A DNA stretch of 64,000 nt, taken from Schistocephalus solidus. Taxonomy: Eukaryota; Platyhelminthes; Cestoda; Diphyllobothriidea; Diphyllobothriidae. Positions 22,201 through 35,400 of the stretch are shown here, in pieces (positions within the stretch are counted from its first letter, which is position 1; the number at the start of each line of letters is the position of its first letter). A program made the translations under genes and the position numbers. The DNA lies in assembly GCA_017591395.1 (NCBI GenBank), contig WEDG01000995.1:62001-126000 (forward strand). The letters run 5' to 3'. The notes beneath the pieces are model-generated. The model saw nothing but the letters and a program-made list of their open reading frames with translations, did not search any database and had not been told where the DNA came from.

Positions 22201-25200
22201 TTTGCTTCATCTGCTTCAAGAGGTTAAAATAAATAAATTTTCCATTACGGAAAATTCCGGGTGTAAAACGCATAAATTTGAATTGCTTTATTATCAACGA
22301 AACACGTGCGCAAATGCACAAAATTAGGCTAGCCTAGCTATAAGGGCAGCTGCCGCAATATTAGGTAACGTTGATTTTCACCTGTCTAGACATTTTTATG
22401 ATAAAATTATTTATAAGCAAAAAGGACATTTTCTTGAATATCTTGTGCAAATAAATACAATCTGCAGCCTTTTAGTTGCCAACAGTTGGTTGTCTTAATT
22501 TCTGGCATCATTTTTCATGAGATAGTTCACATAATGCATATTCCATGTACGGAAAGGCATTCATTTCTATTCGCTTCTGTGAAGAAGTTTTAAACGGTTC
22601 GTGAAATTTTACAATGGATGTGGACCGTGTTCTTTAAACTTAAACAACATAAATAGATGACCAGATGCACTGCGTTATTAATCAACATTTTGCGCCCTCA
22701 AAAAGCTCGCAGTTAGTAATTTTTAAAATTGATCTAATTTTTTTAGTTAACATTTTATGATGCGATTCGCTACTAAATGAATACAAGAAAGTATAGTTAT
22801 ATCCATGTTTTTTATAAATATATTTGAACTTAGAAAGACATTTAACATCAATATAAAAAACGAATACGACTTCATTAGTAATTGTATAGGTGGCCGGATA
22901 GATGCCCATTCAAATGCCAAATATGCTCATAACTGAAATGGTTTGCGAGTATGCTGCACGATAATTCGTAACACAAATCTACCTAAGTCACATTTTCTGA
23001 TTCAAAAACACATTTTATAATTGTGGTTAACATTTCATGAGATAGCTCATCTACCGTAATTGTATGATGGGATACAGGTGTTGTGTCCTTCGTTAAAGCG
23101 AGACCCTAAGTTATCAGAAAATTACGCGGAGGACAGCTTCGCAGACTTTAAAGGAACTGACGTTCTGAACTAATAAATTTCCATTTGCGGGCCTTAAACG
23201 ATGTGCGGTAGAATTCAGACAAAACCGCTGGTATGCGAGGATTTAAGGTTGTGCCATACAGCTTAATGACTTCTTCCTACTGGTCACAAGAAACAAGGTA
23301 CTTAATAACTACTTCAACATTATTGAGACTTTGTCGCACCTCGATGGCCCCAAAAGCTCCCCACCGTTAGTTGGCGGGGCCTCCTACGGAAGTCATGAAC
23401 TAACCGTCATGACAAAGTCAACAGATACCTTTAAATGAAAACAACATACTTATGTACTTAAACTGAGTAAAATTGGATGTTTGGCCTAACCCAAAGTTCG
23501 CGGGTGTCTCTTAGAGTCTCTAGTCCATGGAACTTTGTAAAGGGGGCTAAAAACCGTTGCTAATTGTCCCTCGCTAATTTGAGAATATGCTTAGAATGCT
23601 ACCGAACTCCCTTGGCCCAAAAGATTTTTTCATTCGCTTATTCCTATGTCATGCTTTCAGCATGGTGTTGCCCATTACACTGAATTTTAGTTTAAAAATG
23701 CCTCAAGATATAGGTGACTAACTGGTATGGTACATATCCCACTATTCAGTGGCATGCAAACCGAAAATATTCCCTCACAAACCTGAGAACCGCCTAAACG
23801 AGCCGACTGCTTCAGTCATATGAACAGAAAGTAGTATAATTCCGGACTTAATTGTCACATACTCAGAAGGATTTAAGGTGCACAACAGTGTAATTGACGT
23901 AATCTTTAATAGGAACGTTGGTCTCATTGCCAAATGGGAAACGTTTATGAGTCTATGCAAGACGGTCAGAAAGTAGCAACGGGAACAGAGTAAACTTACA
24001 TCGGAAACACAGAGGATTGTCCTGAAATGATTAATTATCTACCTGATCATGAGCTACGGCTATAACCATTCAAGCAAGACAAATGAAATTGTGCGTTCAC
24101 TGTTTCACAGACACAGTTATTATGTTTGTTAAGGAACATACGTCTGGCAGAAAAGGTTTCATAGACTTTGGCCAAGCCGATTGAATTGCAGTTAAAATTT
24201 ACAAGCAACGTTAACTGTTTTACTCCATTTTGGCTATTTTGGATGCTATTTTATTGGATAAATAATTTTTCGTCCGTAGCAATGTAAAAGGAGTCCACAG
24301 GAACATTAATCGAAGTCATATTCAATCACCCACTACTTATGTTACAGTTTTTAAATATGGCAGTTTCTTGCGCTATAATTAACCAAAATCGGACGGGTCA
24401 GCAACTTTAGGAAGGTTGACTTGAGGAAACATTTTTTTCAGCCCCGGAATTTCGGATGTAACTGTGTGAGTTTTCTAGCTCGTAAAAACTTAAAAACTAA
24501 TCGATCGGGGCAGAACCCTGAATAGAACGTGATAATAACTCAGTCATAGGTCAAACCTTTGGAGCTCACCTTTTGAGGCTGTAGGCTAATATCTTGGTGA
24601 ACTGAGTACACACCATAATTTAATATTTGAATTGCTTCACAGATCCTTTTCTCCAACGCAACCAATAGCATCTCAGAAGACTCTGGCATTATATTTTCAA
24701 AATCAACTCAAAACAATCCTAAATGGTTGACAGTTGACGGAAGAAGAAAATGAAGATAAGGAACACTGAAAAATGCCTACTGACCGGACACCACATATTA
24801 GCTATCATGCAGACCCTACTAATTCCTGTGGTTGGTGGGGACCCTCTGGGGACGCTTACCAAAATTATAAAACATGGGCGCGGCCTGAAGGGTTGCTTAA
24901 GTAAAACTGCAGTACTGATTAGCATACCGGCATTTTTAAGCAGGTTTCAAGTTACGTTTGCTAGCAACTGACTGCTGGCGCAGTATGTATTGAAAATTTG
25001 TTTTGAATGGCATTGTAACTTCAGTCTTATTTCATGTAGATGGATGGAAAATTTGTATTTAACTTCTACCGGAAATTTCATATTAAATACAGTTGGTGGT
25101 GCACCAGTGAAATGTTGGTCGAAATTCCGAAATGTTTATACAATCAAAAATAATTACTTAGGCGGGGTTGAAGTTTGGATTTTTGTTCAGCTTCATCCCA

Positions 25201-26380
25201 AAATACATCTTATGACCTTTAAATGCGTTGTGCGTTGAAATGATGACTTCAATTATATGTATTGTTTCCTTGTTTGTTTCTAATGGCAAACACGCAAAAA
25301 AGTATTTTATTCATGTACGTATTCGATGGCAACTTGCGTCTCTTTAGTTTTTAATCTAATGAAGTGTGACGTCCAGTTAAGTAATTTTTTTATTTCGAGA
25401 TTTGATAAAACCATCAAATTTCCATTAGTATAGGGTTGCACTGGTCCCCTCATTAATGTTCCACGGGCAGTATCCCTACATGGTCCATAGCCCTGTAAAC
25501 TTTTATGATGGCATAGGATACTGTATGATATTCTCTATTTGGAACGTGTGTAGCCTGCAGATTGTTACCCTTAAAATAAAATGCAATGGTAGGTAGATTT
25601 GTAAGTTATCTGGGAAAGGAAAACGTCCATAAATCATAAACAACACTTTCTATGGTGAAACAATAAAACGTACTTGACCATTAAATGAATATCAGAGAGG
25701 ATACTTTTACGCATGTTGTCTAAACAAAATACTTGAATTTACAAGGGTATCGACAGCCAATGAACCACTGTAAACTACTCATTTTTTCATTTTATCGTTT
25801 TCACAGGCAAGCAAAAAGAAGCGCACTGAAGAGCCGGCTTCTTAGAATAGCTGAAATATCTTGAACTTATGCTATATGATAATTAATATTAAAACTTCAC
25901 CTAAGTAGTCCTTCATATTTTAAGCCACATTTTATGAGATACTTCACCTTCTGCACATATTTCAGCTGTTTTCACCTGCACATTTTACGCCTTAAATGTA
26001 TAGTAATGATTAATTTGGATAAAGGGGAATAATTATTTGCGTAGTGTCACATAGGCATTACACGATGAGCAGTACCCCAAACTCACGCAGCAGTCTCTTA
26101 TAATGGAAACCGTGTGTTAGCGTTTTAGGCCAGGCTTTAAACCATAGTGCATGACGTTTGAGTTCCCCCCACTAGCTAGTCAGTCATCGTGGTTCATCCG
26201 TCCCATTCGTTTATCTTAAGCTCCTAACACATATAAGCAAATGTAATCACGAGTTTCAGCTCCAGGAAGCTACATGAAAATGAAACCTTGGGCTGTGTTA
26301 ACGGAGATTATAAAAGGTCTAGATAGACTCTTGACAGAGTAAAGTTATAAAGTTGTTAGCTCGCCGGAATCATGGCGCTA
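19210..26380. other. long AT-rich stretch without recognised features
   Basis: All open frames are short. A diverged block with CATTTTATGAGATA and variants recurs near 22508, 23029 and 25926, hinting at a very old dispersed repeat. Nothing else was recognised. Confidence 0.35.
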
Positions 26381-26382
26381 TT

Positions 26383-26427
26383 CGTCTGAGCCTTTGATCT
26401 CTTACTGGAGTCCATCGTCAGAGAAAA
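26383..26427 (-). ncRNA. degenerate hammerhead motif at a PLE 3' end
   Basis: On the minus strand CTGACGA (26415-26421) is followed by T and stem II GGACTC/GAGATC (one A-A mismatch). Then comes AAA where GAA is expected (G12 changed to A), then GGCTC and a three-pair stem I (TCT/AGA). It lies just downstream of a PLE endonuclease C-terminus, where PLE hammerheads are known to occur. Confidence 0.5.
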
Positions 26428-26429
26428 AG

Positions 26430-26780
26430 GCAGCAAAAAAAACCAGCGATATTTATAGGGGGCAGGGGCAAATCAGAAACCAGTGACATCAGTGCGGAGG
26501 TGACTGCGCAGGACTTGGTATGCCGGCGCCAGATCGATAAATCAATTGAATGAATTCTCATCCAAAGCGAGCGTACAACCTTCTTGTTTAGTTATACCTA
26601 CACTTGGAATGCGAACATTCGCCTCTATTTTGCACAGCGTATCCAAATATCTGCTCTGACGCGGGCCATGGCTAGAAATATGAGACAGAGCGTGGTTCAA
26701 ACTAGCAGATGAACGAATAACTGAAGCTCGGAGCTCAGCGAACTGAAAAACCCTAAGATGAGTGGGAAGTGAGGACAATC
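26430..26780 (-). pseudogene. Penelope-like element C-terminal remnant
   Basis: On the minus strand a block reads LALDENSFN, stop, FIDLAPAYQVLRSHL. This matches the C-terminal signature of PLE GIY-YIG proteins (a W or L-rich helix, then N-R-x-I/V-D-L and a YQALR-like segment; compare RAIDLHPAYQVLRT in the remnant at 41831-42310). The conserved Arg before FIDL is a stop codon. The preceding GIY-YIG core is not recognisable. A degenerate hammerhead follows 3'. Confidence 0.6.
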
Positions 26781-26799
26781 AAATGCTGTTAGATAACGG

Positions 26800-27590
26800 G
26801 TGTTAAAGGTTTTGAAGTTATTTTAAGAAAAATTTAACGGTGCATTTGAAAGTCCTTTCATGGTACCTTATGTCACTAAAAGTAAAAAAATAATGGTATT
26901 GTTTGTTCTACCTCTACAAGAATTTCCAGCCGTACTTTCGACACACAGATTAACGAAAGCCTGTTTCAGCATATAAAACAATGTGAAATTATTTTCCAAG
27001 TCCCTCCCCCATTCTTACCCCTATTGGCAAATGCTTCCTGTTTAAAGTGATTTAATCAATCTCGCTTATTCTGCCGCACACATTGTACAGATTTTTTTCA
27101 TTGGCTTTTGCCCTTACTCTGGCATTTTGTCACATTGATGGATATCCTTGCGCAAAGACAATTCACAACGGTCAGACAATGTTTGATTGAATTCTGGATG
27201 TCGCCCTTCACTGCAAATTAATTGCTGTGAAGTCTTTGCATCCCATTCGCCGAGGTTTCCTGCATAAGACCTGCCGTACGCTAGCAAATCAACGGGATAG
27301 GGAACGCTAATAACTCCCCCCCAATCTCGGCAGGACATGGAAACAGGAACACCAGGAGGTGTTACGTTAACTTTCAGAAACATGAGGGTTAAGTTCAGTA
27401 CTGGGGTTGAGGTAAGTTTTGAAGTAGGGGTTAGGAAACGGGAATGCCACACTATCATGCGCGCACCAACTCCCGTGTCATGCAGGAGAGGAACCATAAA
27501 AGCAATACGTACCCAGCTGCGATTCGCACTAACAATTCCGGCAGGACAGCTGGCATGTAAAAAGATCAGAATTCAGAACCTGATACAGAA
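26800..27590. other. unassigned sequence with G-rich telomere-like run
   Basis: The stretch at about 27370-27440 has GGGTTAAG, GGGGTTGAGG and GGGGTTAGG on the plus strand, resembling decayed TTAGGG repeats. A 127-codon minus frame (27114-27497) runs through it and has no recognised domain. Confidence 0.35.
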
Positions 27591-27591
27591 C

Positions 27592-29480
27592 GTGCCCTAT
27601 CTCATGGAATATCATGGACTTCCTGAGATATGGCACGTTGCGCGAAATCAGCCCACACTGCATCCCCAAAAGTTTAACATGGGTAAATAATCAACCATTC
27701 TTAATATGAAGGCATATCATGGTTTAAAAATTAATATTAAGTAGTTCAGAATTAAACGTTTTTTAAATAAGCGATGAATTCTCAAAACATGAATAATCGG
27801 GCTAGCTAAGTAACTGGAGGTTTTAACTGCGCAGAATGCTTGTCCATGCAAAGAAACGAGTACGTATAATGCCACAAGTAGAATTACATTTGAAAATATT
27901 CCTTTAGTGTATATTCCGGAGCAGTTGTCTTCCAGCTGAAGGGTAATAGAAAGTATGGCCGTAACCAGACAGCCTACATTTCGAGTATATATTCCAACAT
28001 TGTTTCACGATATTTGGTAGTTTCTTCTTCCATTTATACATTCTTTAAGGTTCGTTTGACTAAAGCAAACAGAGTTTCGCTTGATTGCGCTAGCAGGGAC
28101 GTCACAGGAATAAAAAGATTTCATAAGCTAAAATGTTGATAGGCCGGTCAGTGACATATGAATTTAAATAGAATTGTTAGGTGAAATCTTAAACGTATCC
28201 TTTTAAGCATATCAAGAGGACTTTCCTTTTGTTAAATTTCTTCATAAGTATATCTGGTGTTGAGTTACATCGAGTTTCAAATCATCCTTGAAATTGTGGT
28301 AAATAGTTTATGTTTTTCTATGTTTTCTATCTATTGCATATAAATGTAGATTTTGTTGTATGTGCTTTTTAAAACCTTTAAAATAAGATATTTCTCAAAG
28401 GCATTTTCCGAAATAGTGATTTATGAAACAGCCTTTCTAATGCAGATGGTCGTTTGGGTCATATTTGTAGACTCACGCAAAAAAACGAAAACTCATTTGC
28501 CGAGAAGAATAAGCACCCCCAACATAATTCGGCAATTATTACGACTAAGATAGATTTAGCAAAACTATTATAATAAGTTACCTCTTTAAAAAACACTTTA
28601 ATTAGATATTTCGTTGTCTAATGTCTGTGTACTCAGCCGTTTTCCAAGATGAAGTCAAGGAAAAAATGGGGACGTTTGACCGATTTTTCGACTTCGCTAA
28701 ACATAATGTATACAATATCTGTTGAAACCGGAAAAAAAGTCACTTGTTTCTATCGGAGCGTTTGTCGTTATACTTTGCTAACTTTTCAGCCCAGTTCTTT
28801 GATTGCAAATGCGCAACCGAGTGGCCGAATATATAATCATTTCTGCGAAGAAAGGTCAATTTTCTGCCCTTTCCGTTTCAATCTTCCGTATTCATTAATG
28901 CTCAACTGTGTAAGGCATGGCAGAGAAAAATGATGACATGTGGTGGAATTTGGAATACGTGCTTGTTTACAATCCAAATTATCGGTGGGCTTAAAAAAAT
29001 ACACTCACACAAATTTATAACTGAGTTTTTTGGCATAACAAATAACAGATTTGAAAAACTTATTGTTCAAAACAAAATCTGTCCTTGTTCACCCGAAATG
29101 AATACGAGTTCTCGTATCTCAATTGACCTGAATTTCGTGAATGCAAGAACAAATTTTCCGTTCTCTGAAGGGATATACTTAAACATTATCTTGCTTATAT
29201 GAATATTCCTTTTTAGCACAACGCACACAAACAAGACGATTTGGACCAAAAAGGTGCAAAAATGTAGGAAAACACCTGAAAATCAAGAAACGTTGGATTT
29301 GGCTCCAGTTGCCACATTTTGTCTTCAATAAACAGACCAGAAATGAACTCTTTCTTAAAAAACAGCATTTTGCTCCTCAAATCAGTACAAAAAACACAAT
29401 TAACAACTCCAAATGCGCGTCATACTACCATCTTAAATTTCAAGGACAACGTTTAATGAGTTAGGCAATCTACTGTATAG
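27592..29480 (-). repeat. 1.85-kb dispersed repeat, right copy (inverted)
   Basis: Reverse-complement partner of 372-2190. Its left end forms a clear hairpin (about 27592-27642) between GTGCCCTATCTCA and TGAGATATGGCAC. That hairpin may be a terminal structure of the element. Open frames (for example 28353-28553) differ between the two copies, which argues against coding. Family unknown. Confidence 0.7.
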
Positions 29481-29484
29481 CCAT

Positions 29485-31630
29485 ATGATGTTAACACAGG
29501 CAAATACAAACCCATTTATTCTCCCGCGTCACGGTGAAGAAAGAACCTTTTTTCCTGTGAATTTTGGAATGATAATTTCGACATAAAGCTTATTCGCTTT
29601 CTCTAAAAATATACCACTTCAAGATTGGCTTAAGCCCCAATACCATCATTTTTCCTCAAGATGCTCGGGAGTTTCTGGTACAGAGTGAAGATAGGGCTTG
29701 TCATACTGACGTGATATCAGGACAAGGAACAGAAAAGCTAATTCGCTCTGGAGCGTCAAACGAAATCGGTCTTTGGCGGTCACGGTGCAGAGATAGTTCA
29801 GTTTATTAAGGGAAAGATAGGCAAACGCCTTTGAATTCCCTCTTGGTTACAGTACGGATCAGTAATCAGCTTATGTGTAATGACCACCTGCGCAGTCCAA
29901 GCTCACTGCACCTTTCCGTTCTATAATAGGGCCAAATTGATTAGTGCGATTTCCAGTTTGACCTTGAGGTTTCATCCCTAGGAGTTGGAGCGTAAGTTAA
30001 ACTGACCTTGTGAGGAAGCATTCCAAAACGCACTAGAATCTTCCTTTGGTTATAGTGTCCCGTCTGTAATGTTTGCCGACCTGCTGAAAAAAGTGTGTTC
30101 AGGATGACAGCAGTGGCACAATGCTGAAATGCTAAAGTTCAGCTCCATTGACACACTTGGATCTAGTGTTTTCCCGCTCCGGTGAACAGGAAAAAGTAGG
30201 TTACAGCTACCTATTTCCTTCTTGCGTTTTTTTAGCCCGTTCTGTAGGCGTTGAATCGGTTGATATGCCTGTGTTTTAAACTTACAATACCCTTTACAGG
30301 ATTAATTGTGGTCTGAGTGAATGTATCAAAGAGATTTCGAGTAACAGGTTGCTCTGAAGACTGCCATTTTCTTCGCAGTTGCGCTTGATGGTAAATACAC
30401 AATTGGCATCTGAAACTGGGTTAATTTTTCTTGACTAAACAGACCAGATGCTAGGGGGACTTAAGGAGTGATACCGTTTGGTTTGCATCAGGTAAACAAA
30501 ATGATAACACCCTCGCTGCTCTCCGTGGCAATGGAAATATCTCCTTCGTTTTAATAATATCCGGCAGATGTTGTTGACCGTTTCGAAAACATTGCTTGGC
30601 AAAACAAGCCCAGTTTCAATATTGGATTCTGCGCTTCTACACTCAGTACTGATAGTAAACATAAATATTAAAAAAATATGTAAGTTATAGAACAGATCTT
30701 ATTCAGAATTTAAAAATTTTAGGTCAGATAGAAGAAAAAATATGCTGATTTCTCTTCATTAGTTGGTGAAACGTCAGGCTATACCAACGTCTCCGAGCAC
30801 TGTTGAACTGTCTGAAAATAGGATAAGTCAGCCAGGCTCATTTGCATTACGGAGTACTAATTCTCCCATCCGTAAAAACGTTTATTATGAAAACTAAAAA
30901 ATCCCAATATGATTTGAGTTGTAGACCGCATAAAATTCAGACCACACAGTAATTTGGACAGAAATTTTGAAGCTTTTTTTATTATAAATGATTACTTGGG
31001 TGGGAGATGAAACGTAGATTATTGTACAACATAACCCTAGGATATATCAGTCGCCCCAGGATTTCGGTTTCTGCTCGAGAATTGTTTAGTCTGCATGCAA
31101 TAACCACACTCAATAAAAAAGAATGCTTAAGCCGTAGGAAGTTTTCCAATCGATTTTCAATTCCACTTATATTTTATAGAAAGTAGATTCAAGAGTATTC
31201 TATCTGATATTCAATGGGTATTGAATTACGTCTTCTTTGAATTTTATACGTGAGGAAAGATTTGTGTTTATACAAGAAGTTTTTTAGATTTTCTTATAGT
31301 TTTTAACCTGACTTGCAATTTCACTTGTGTTTAGGGGATGAAAGGTACGTTTTATTTACTTTCCGTATAAATAAAATCATAAATTTCTCTACACAATAAA
31401 GAAGATAACAGAAATCAGTTGTAAACATTTGCAATGATCTTTTAGTATCATGTGTACTTAATGCACAGTATTTAGCAACGAAGAAAGATGCTGCTGTGTG
31501 CATAAATATTTTCCGGTCTTAAAAAATTTCTATAATAGATATAGGTTAAATGATATCCTATATAAATCATTACATTAAAACTGAGGTAGTTTGTTCTCAG
31601 ATTCGCAAAGGTAAGAGTTCCGGGACGAAA
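29485..31630. other. unassigned AT-rich sequence
   Basis: No gene recognised. A short repeat block shared with 16945-16990 lies near 29795-29840. Confidence 0.35.
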
Positions 31631-31631
31631 T

Positions 31632-32480
31632 TCAAATAAGTGTAAAATGCCCACCGGAATAGGCTTGCATTGTCGCTGACATTTCAGAAAGCTTGGCCGG
31701 GTTTCCATTTTCAAAGCGTATACTGCTAATATCGATCAATATTTTGAATGAAAGGCTGAACTTTTCGGCCTTAGACTGATCGATTTTTTTGTCGCATTCG
31801 TTACCTCGGCCTCTGCGTGAATGTTTGTGAAGCTTGACGGCCGCTGGTGTTGGACAACTCCACATTGGTCGAGGCTTCGTCGTGGGGCCGTCTTTGCGCA
31901 TTTATCATAGCTCTGGCGTAGCCATCCTTTCCTGGTCCTTACGTATATAATAACGCTGGACTTGATAGGCGATTAGAAGGTCTATATGCCTGTTGATAGC
32001 GTTCGCATTTAAATACCATGCCTCAAGCCTAAGTCATTTTACTTTTGAGGTTTCATTAGCCTCTGATGGTCCCTCCTTGAATTTCAAAATTTTGGCCATT
32101 CTCTCCGATATAAGCTGCAAGCTGTGAGTTTGAGTCAAGTCTCCAAGCCACCAGTTTGTGCTCGTTTAGGCGGGTTCGCAATTTTCTTCCAGTTTCCCGA
32201 CGTAGTTGCAGTCCCCATTGTTAAAACATATTCGGTAGACCGCTGCTGACGTTTTGGGAGGGAGCAGTCTGTCCTTGGGTTGCATAACACGGTGATGAAT
32301 TGTCACACGGGGTTCGATGGGACTATGCCTACTCCGGTGGGATGTAACTGTCAAGAGACTGTCGGGGAGACTAATTTTGGAAGGAATCGGCCCTCCAGAC
32401 TTCGGGTTGTTGTTTTTGGCCGTCGTTTGTTCACTCGGCGCTTGTTTTCGTTGATCGAAGAGTTTGGGTACCTATTAGCT
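31632..32480 (-). pseudogene. Penelope-like element GIY-YIG remnant, frameshifted
   Basis: On the minus strand RVTIHHRVMQPKDRLLP and AAVYRICFNNGDCNYVGKL (32166-32310) give the linker and the GIY-YIG start. After a frameshift near 32185, RTRLNEHKLVAWR and LAAYIGENGQNFEI follow, then LEAWYLNANAINRHIDL, the usual PLE C-terminal signature. The two cysteines and the YVG glycine are present, as is the RTRLNEH block. Frameshifts and stops show it is not expressed as one protein. The RT domain is not recognisable upstream beyond about 32480. Confidence 0.75.
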
Positions 32481-32484
32481 TGAA

Positions 32485-35400
32485 AGAAGTCATGAAGTTA
32501 CTGCCGTTGAGCTCTTTCGTAAAATGGCGTGCTGCAATGTGTTTCACCTCCTTAGAATAGAGTTTGGACGCAGCTACGTTTGTGAGACAGAAAGGGTGAT
32601 TCAATATAGCTTCTGCAAAAAATATGTGAATATACTATGGCACCGCAAACGAACGTGAAAATTCCATGCCATGTTATTAATCGTTGTTAACGAGTTTACC
32701 TTTTTTAACCGGCCAGAAAGAAACTCATTCCAAAGTCAGCATTCTGGTTTGACTGAAATATCTTGGGATCATTGAGCCTGAAAATTAATATTGCAACCAA
32801 ACTTAAGCAAGACTTTCAAGTCGAAAACGCATTGCGGACATTGGTAAACATTTCATGGGAAAGGTCAGCTACTGCAAGCTTGTCCGTGCAGCAAATAGCT
32901 CAAGACTTTTGTATATGACTGAAAAAGTAATTTAAATTGTTCGAGTGAACGTTTTCAGTAGATTCATATTATGTAAAATATACCAGAATATAAGGCTAAA
33001 ACATTCCTCTCAGATTATGTACATGGATTAAGAATAAAAGGTGACGCAGCGATTCGCGATGATAGTTAATCACTGAGAAAAAAATAGGAAACTTGGGCTT
33101 CTAAGCATCCACAATGCGTAAGAAGACTTCTTCGGTTCAGATGAATGGTGTTGTCTACGAGAAGCGGGGTGAGCTTCAAATGACTCCTCATCCGCTGATT
33201 TTGACTTTCAAGAAATCACTTGCTTTCAACAAATGGGATGACTGCAGCTCTTTACACGGTTATTAGCTTTGCTTTTATCTGCAGAAAGGATGGCCTGGCA
33301 GTCCCATCGGACGCAGATAATTACTATTCTTCAGCAAACTTCGATGTCAAGAGCCAGATGACTGGGATGATTGAACTGATAATAATGAGCTTTCCCATAC
33401 TTTTCACGTTAAGGATGCAAATTTTGTCTTTAAACATGAGTCCTTCCAAAAAGATTGATTGAGCAGTGAAAAGAAAAGGGAAAAATAAGTTGCGACGTTA
33501 GTTACTGTGACTTTTTCGGTTGAACATTCGGAGGTCCAAACGCGGCAGAGAATGGGCGTTCAGCCTCTTAAATGGTAGCAAAAAACGTCTGCTCTGAAAC
33601 ATTTTGCTTTCAGCAAAATAAGTATTGATTTTTTAACATTAATATTGGCTTATTGATACAATTAAAGATGTTGATCTTTTCGCCCCTACCCTAAACCTGA
33701 AGTTTTTTGAGACGGCTCAAATAGTTGATATATAACTCTCGAAGTGGAAATATTTCAAAATTGTAAACGGGTATATTGCAGTCAAGCGCTAATTTATTTG
33801 CAGTAGAATAGCAAATGTGTCCCGTTTTTTCAAACCTACAGGTGAACTTGCTCTGCAGACTCCAAATATTCAGCTGATATATGATTGCTTAGGTAGATTA
33901 TTCGCTGCTTCGCCTTTTAATTATTGGTCAATGTGCTAGTAAAATTTAAAATTCACCTCTTGTAGGAGACATATATATATTCACAGTAATACGTATAGAC
34001 ATCTCGCACTTTCGTAGACCAATAGGACGTGAAATAGTGACCCAACTGACAGGGTGCATCGATTAGATGCTTGATGGGACATTGGCCCAGAGCTTAAATC
34101 TCTGTTCGTCCTGTCCTGAGTTTGGCGCACGACCGGCTGAGGACGATGAGGGCAAGTTAGTCATTAAAAGAGACACCAAGTATCCTCGCGTCCTTTTTAG
34201 AAATCGCTCATCTTAACTGCATAAATTTTGATCCTTTTACGTGAACTCTAATCAAATTTCCCCAATTGAGAAGGAAACCCTATTTACAGGTCATCGCGTT
34301 TGGCGAGGATTTTAAGAGCGTTATTTTCAGATACGTTGTACCAGAAGTGCACTTATTATCTTGCTTTCAGCTGTCCAATTATGGGAACAAACAATTGTAT
34401 AGGCATGGTGATAGGCCATCCATTCTCGAGAGTAAAAACAATGCCTTCCTTGTGAATGCCGCGAGTCAGCCAAGAATTATTTTTCGCTGATATGCATTTG
34501 CAATGCAGACTTTGAAAAATAATGCCAGACGTTTATAAGAGCATGTTATGCATTTTATTTATTCACCCAGTGCTTTCTAATTAAAATTTATTTTTTAGGT
34601 AGAATATGCTTCAGAGTATTGCTATCTAAAAATTGGTTTTAGAATCCAGATGGTAATGAAAATTGCCTCATATTCAGGTCGTTTGCTATGTTTGGTAATG
34701 AGAAGTCACCGAAGCTAAACAAGGAAAAGTTTGCCCCGACATGTGCAAGTATATCTTAATTACCCACCATCAAGCTGCCCTTCCACTTTTATAGCGCATA
34801 GCAAGATAGGCATGTGCAATCTATTTTCTATCAGTAAGTAATTAAGAAATGGATAGGTCACCAAGTAAGCAGTCAAAGCTATATTTTTGTATTTATATGG
34901 TCAATTTGTATTACATTTATAATCGTTTAACAGAGCCTAAAAGTAAGCACAAAATACAAAAGGGCGTTTTTCGCCTGAGGCATAAGTGGGTTAAATGGTT
35001 CAGATGTTTCATAAATTTTGACATTATATTGATGCATGTATCATTGAAATATCCCAAAAGGCATTTACTTTAGTCAAGAGCAAGTTTTGCACATGCTTTG
35101 GTTGTGGACACCCACTTTTTTTCTGCGATCAGGTTTCGGGTGTAACTTAATCAAAAGATGTGGCCCAAACCGACATCTGCATAAAAATAACTGCCCGCGA
35201 AAGGAGAGAACAGATCATTTGGATAATGATGTAGAATCCTTAAAATCTAAAACGATTCATTGATATTTCAAGGGCCTTCTGAAACTCAAAATCTTCCACT
35301 AGCCCTAGAAGTCACACAGGAATATTGGGAAAGAGAAAGTCAGTTGTTCCATAGAAAACGTTTGCTTATGTAGTGGCTAATTCTATTCCGATTCCATTTT

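Noticed and set aside
27114..27497. 127-codon minus-strand frame as a gene
   Set aside because: It runs through a degenerate telomere-like stretch, and no domain could be recognised.
34125..34165. CTGAGGA followed by a short stem as another hammerhead
   Set aside because: There is no GAA block at a suitable distance, and no stem I or stem III.
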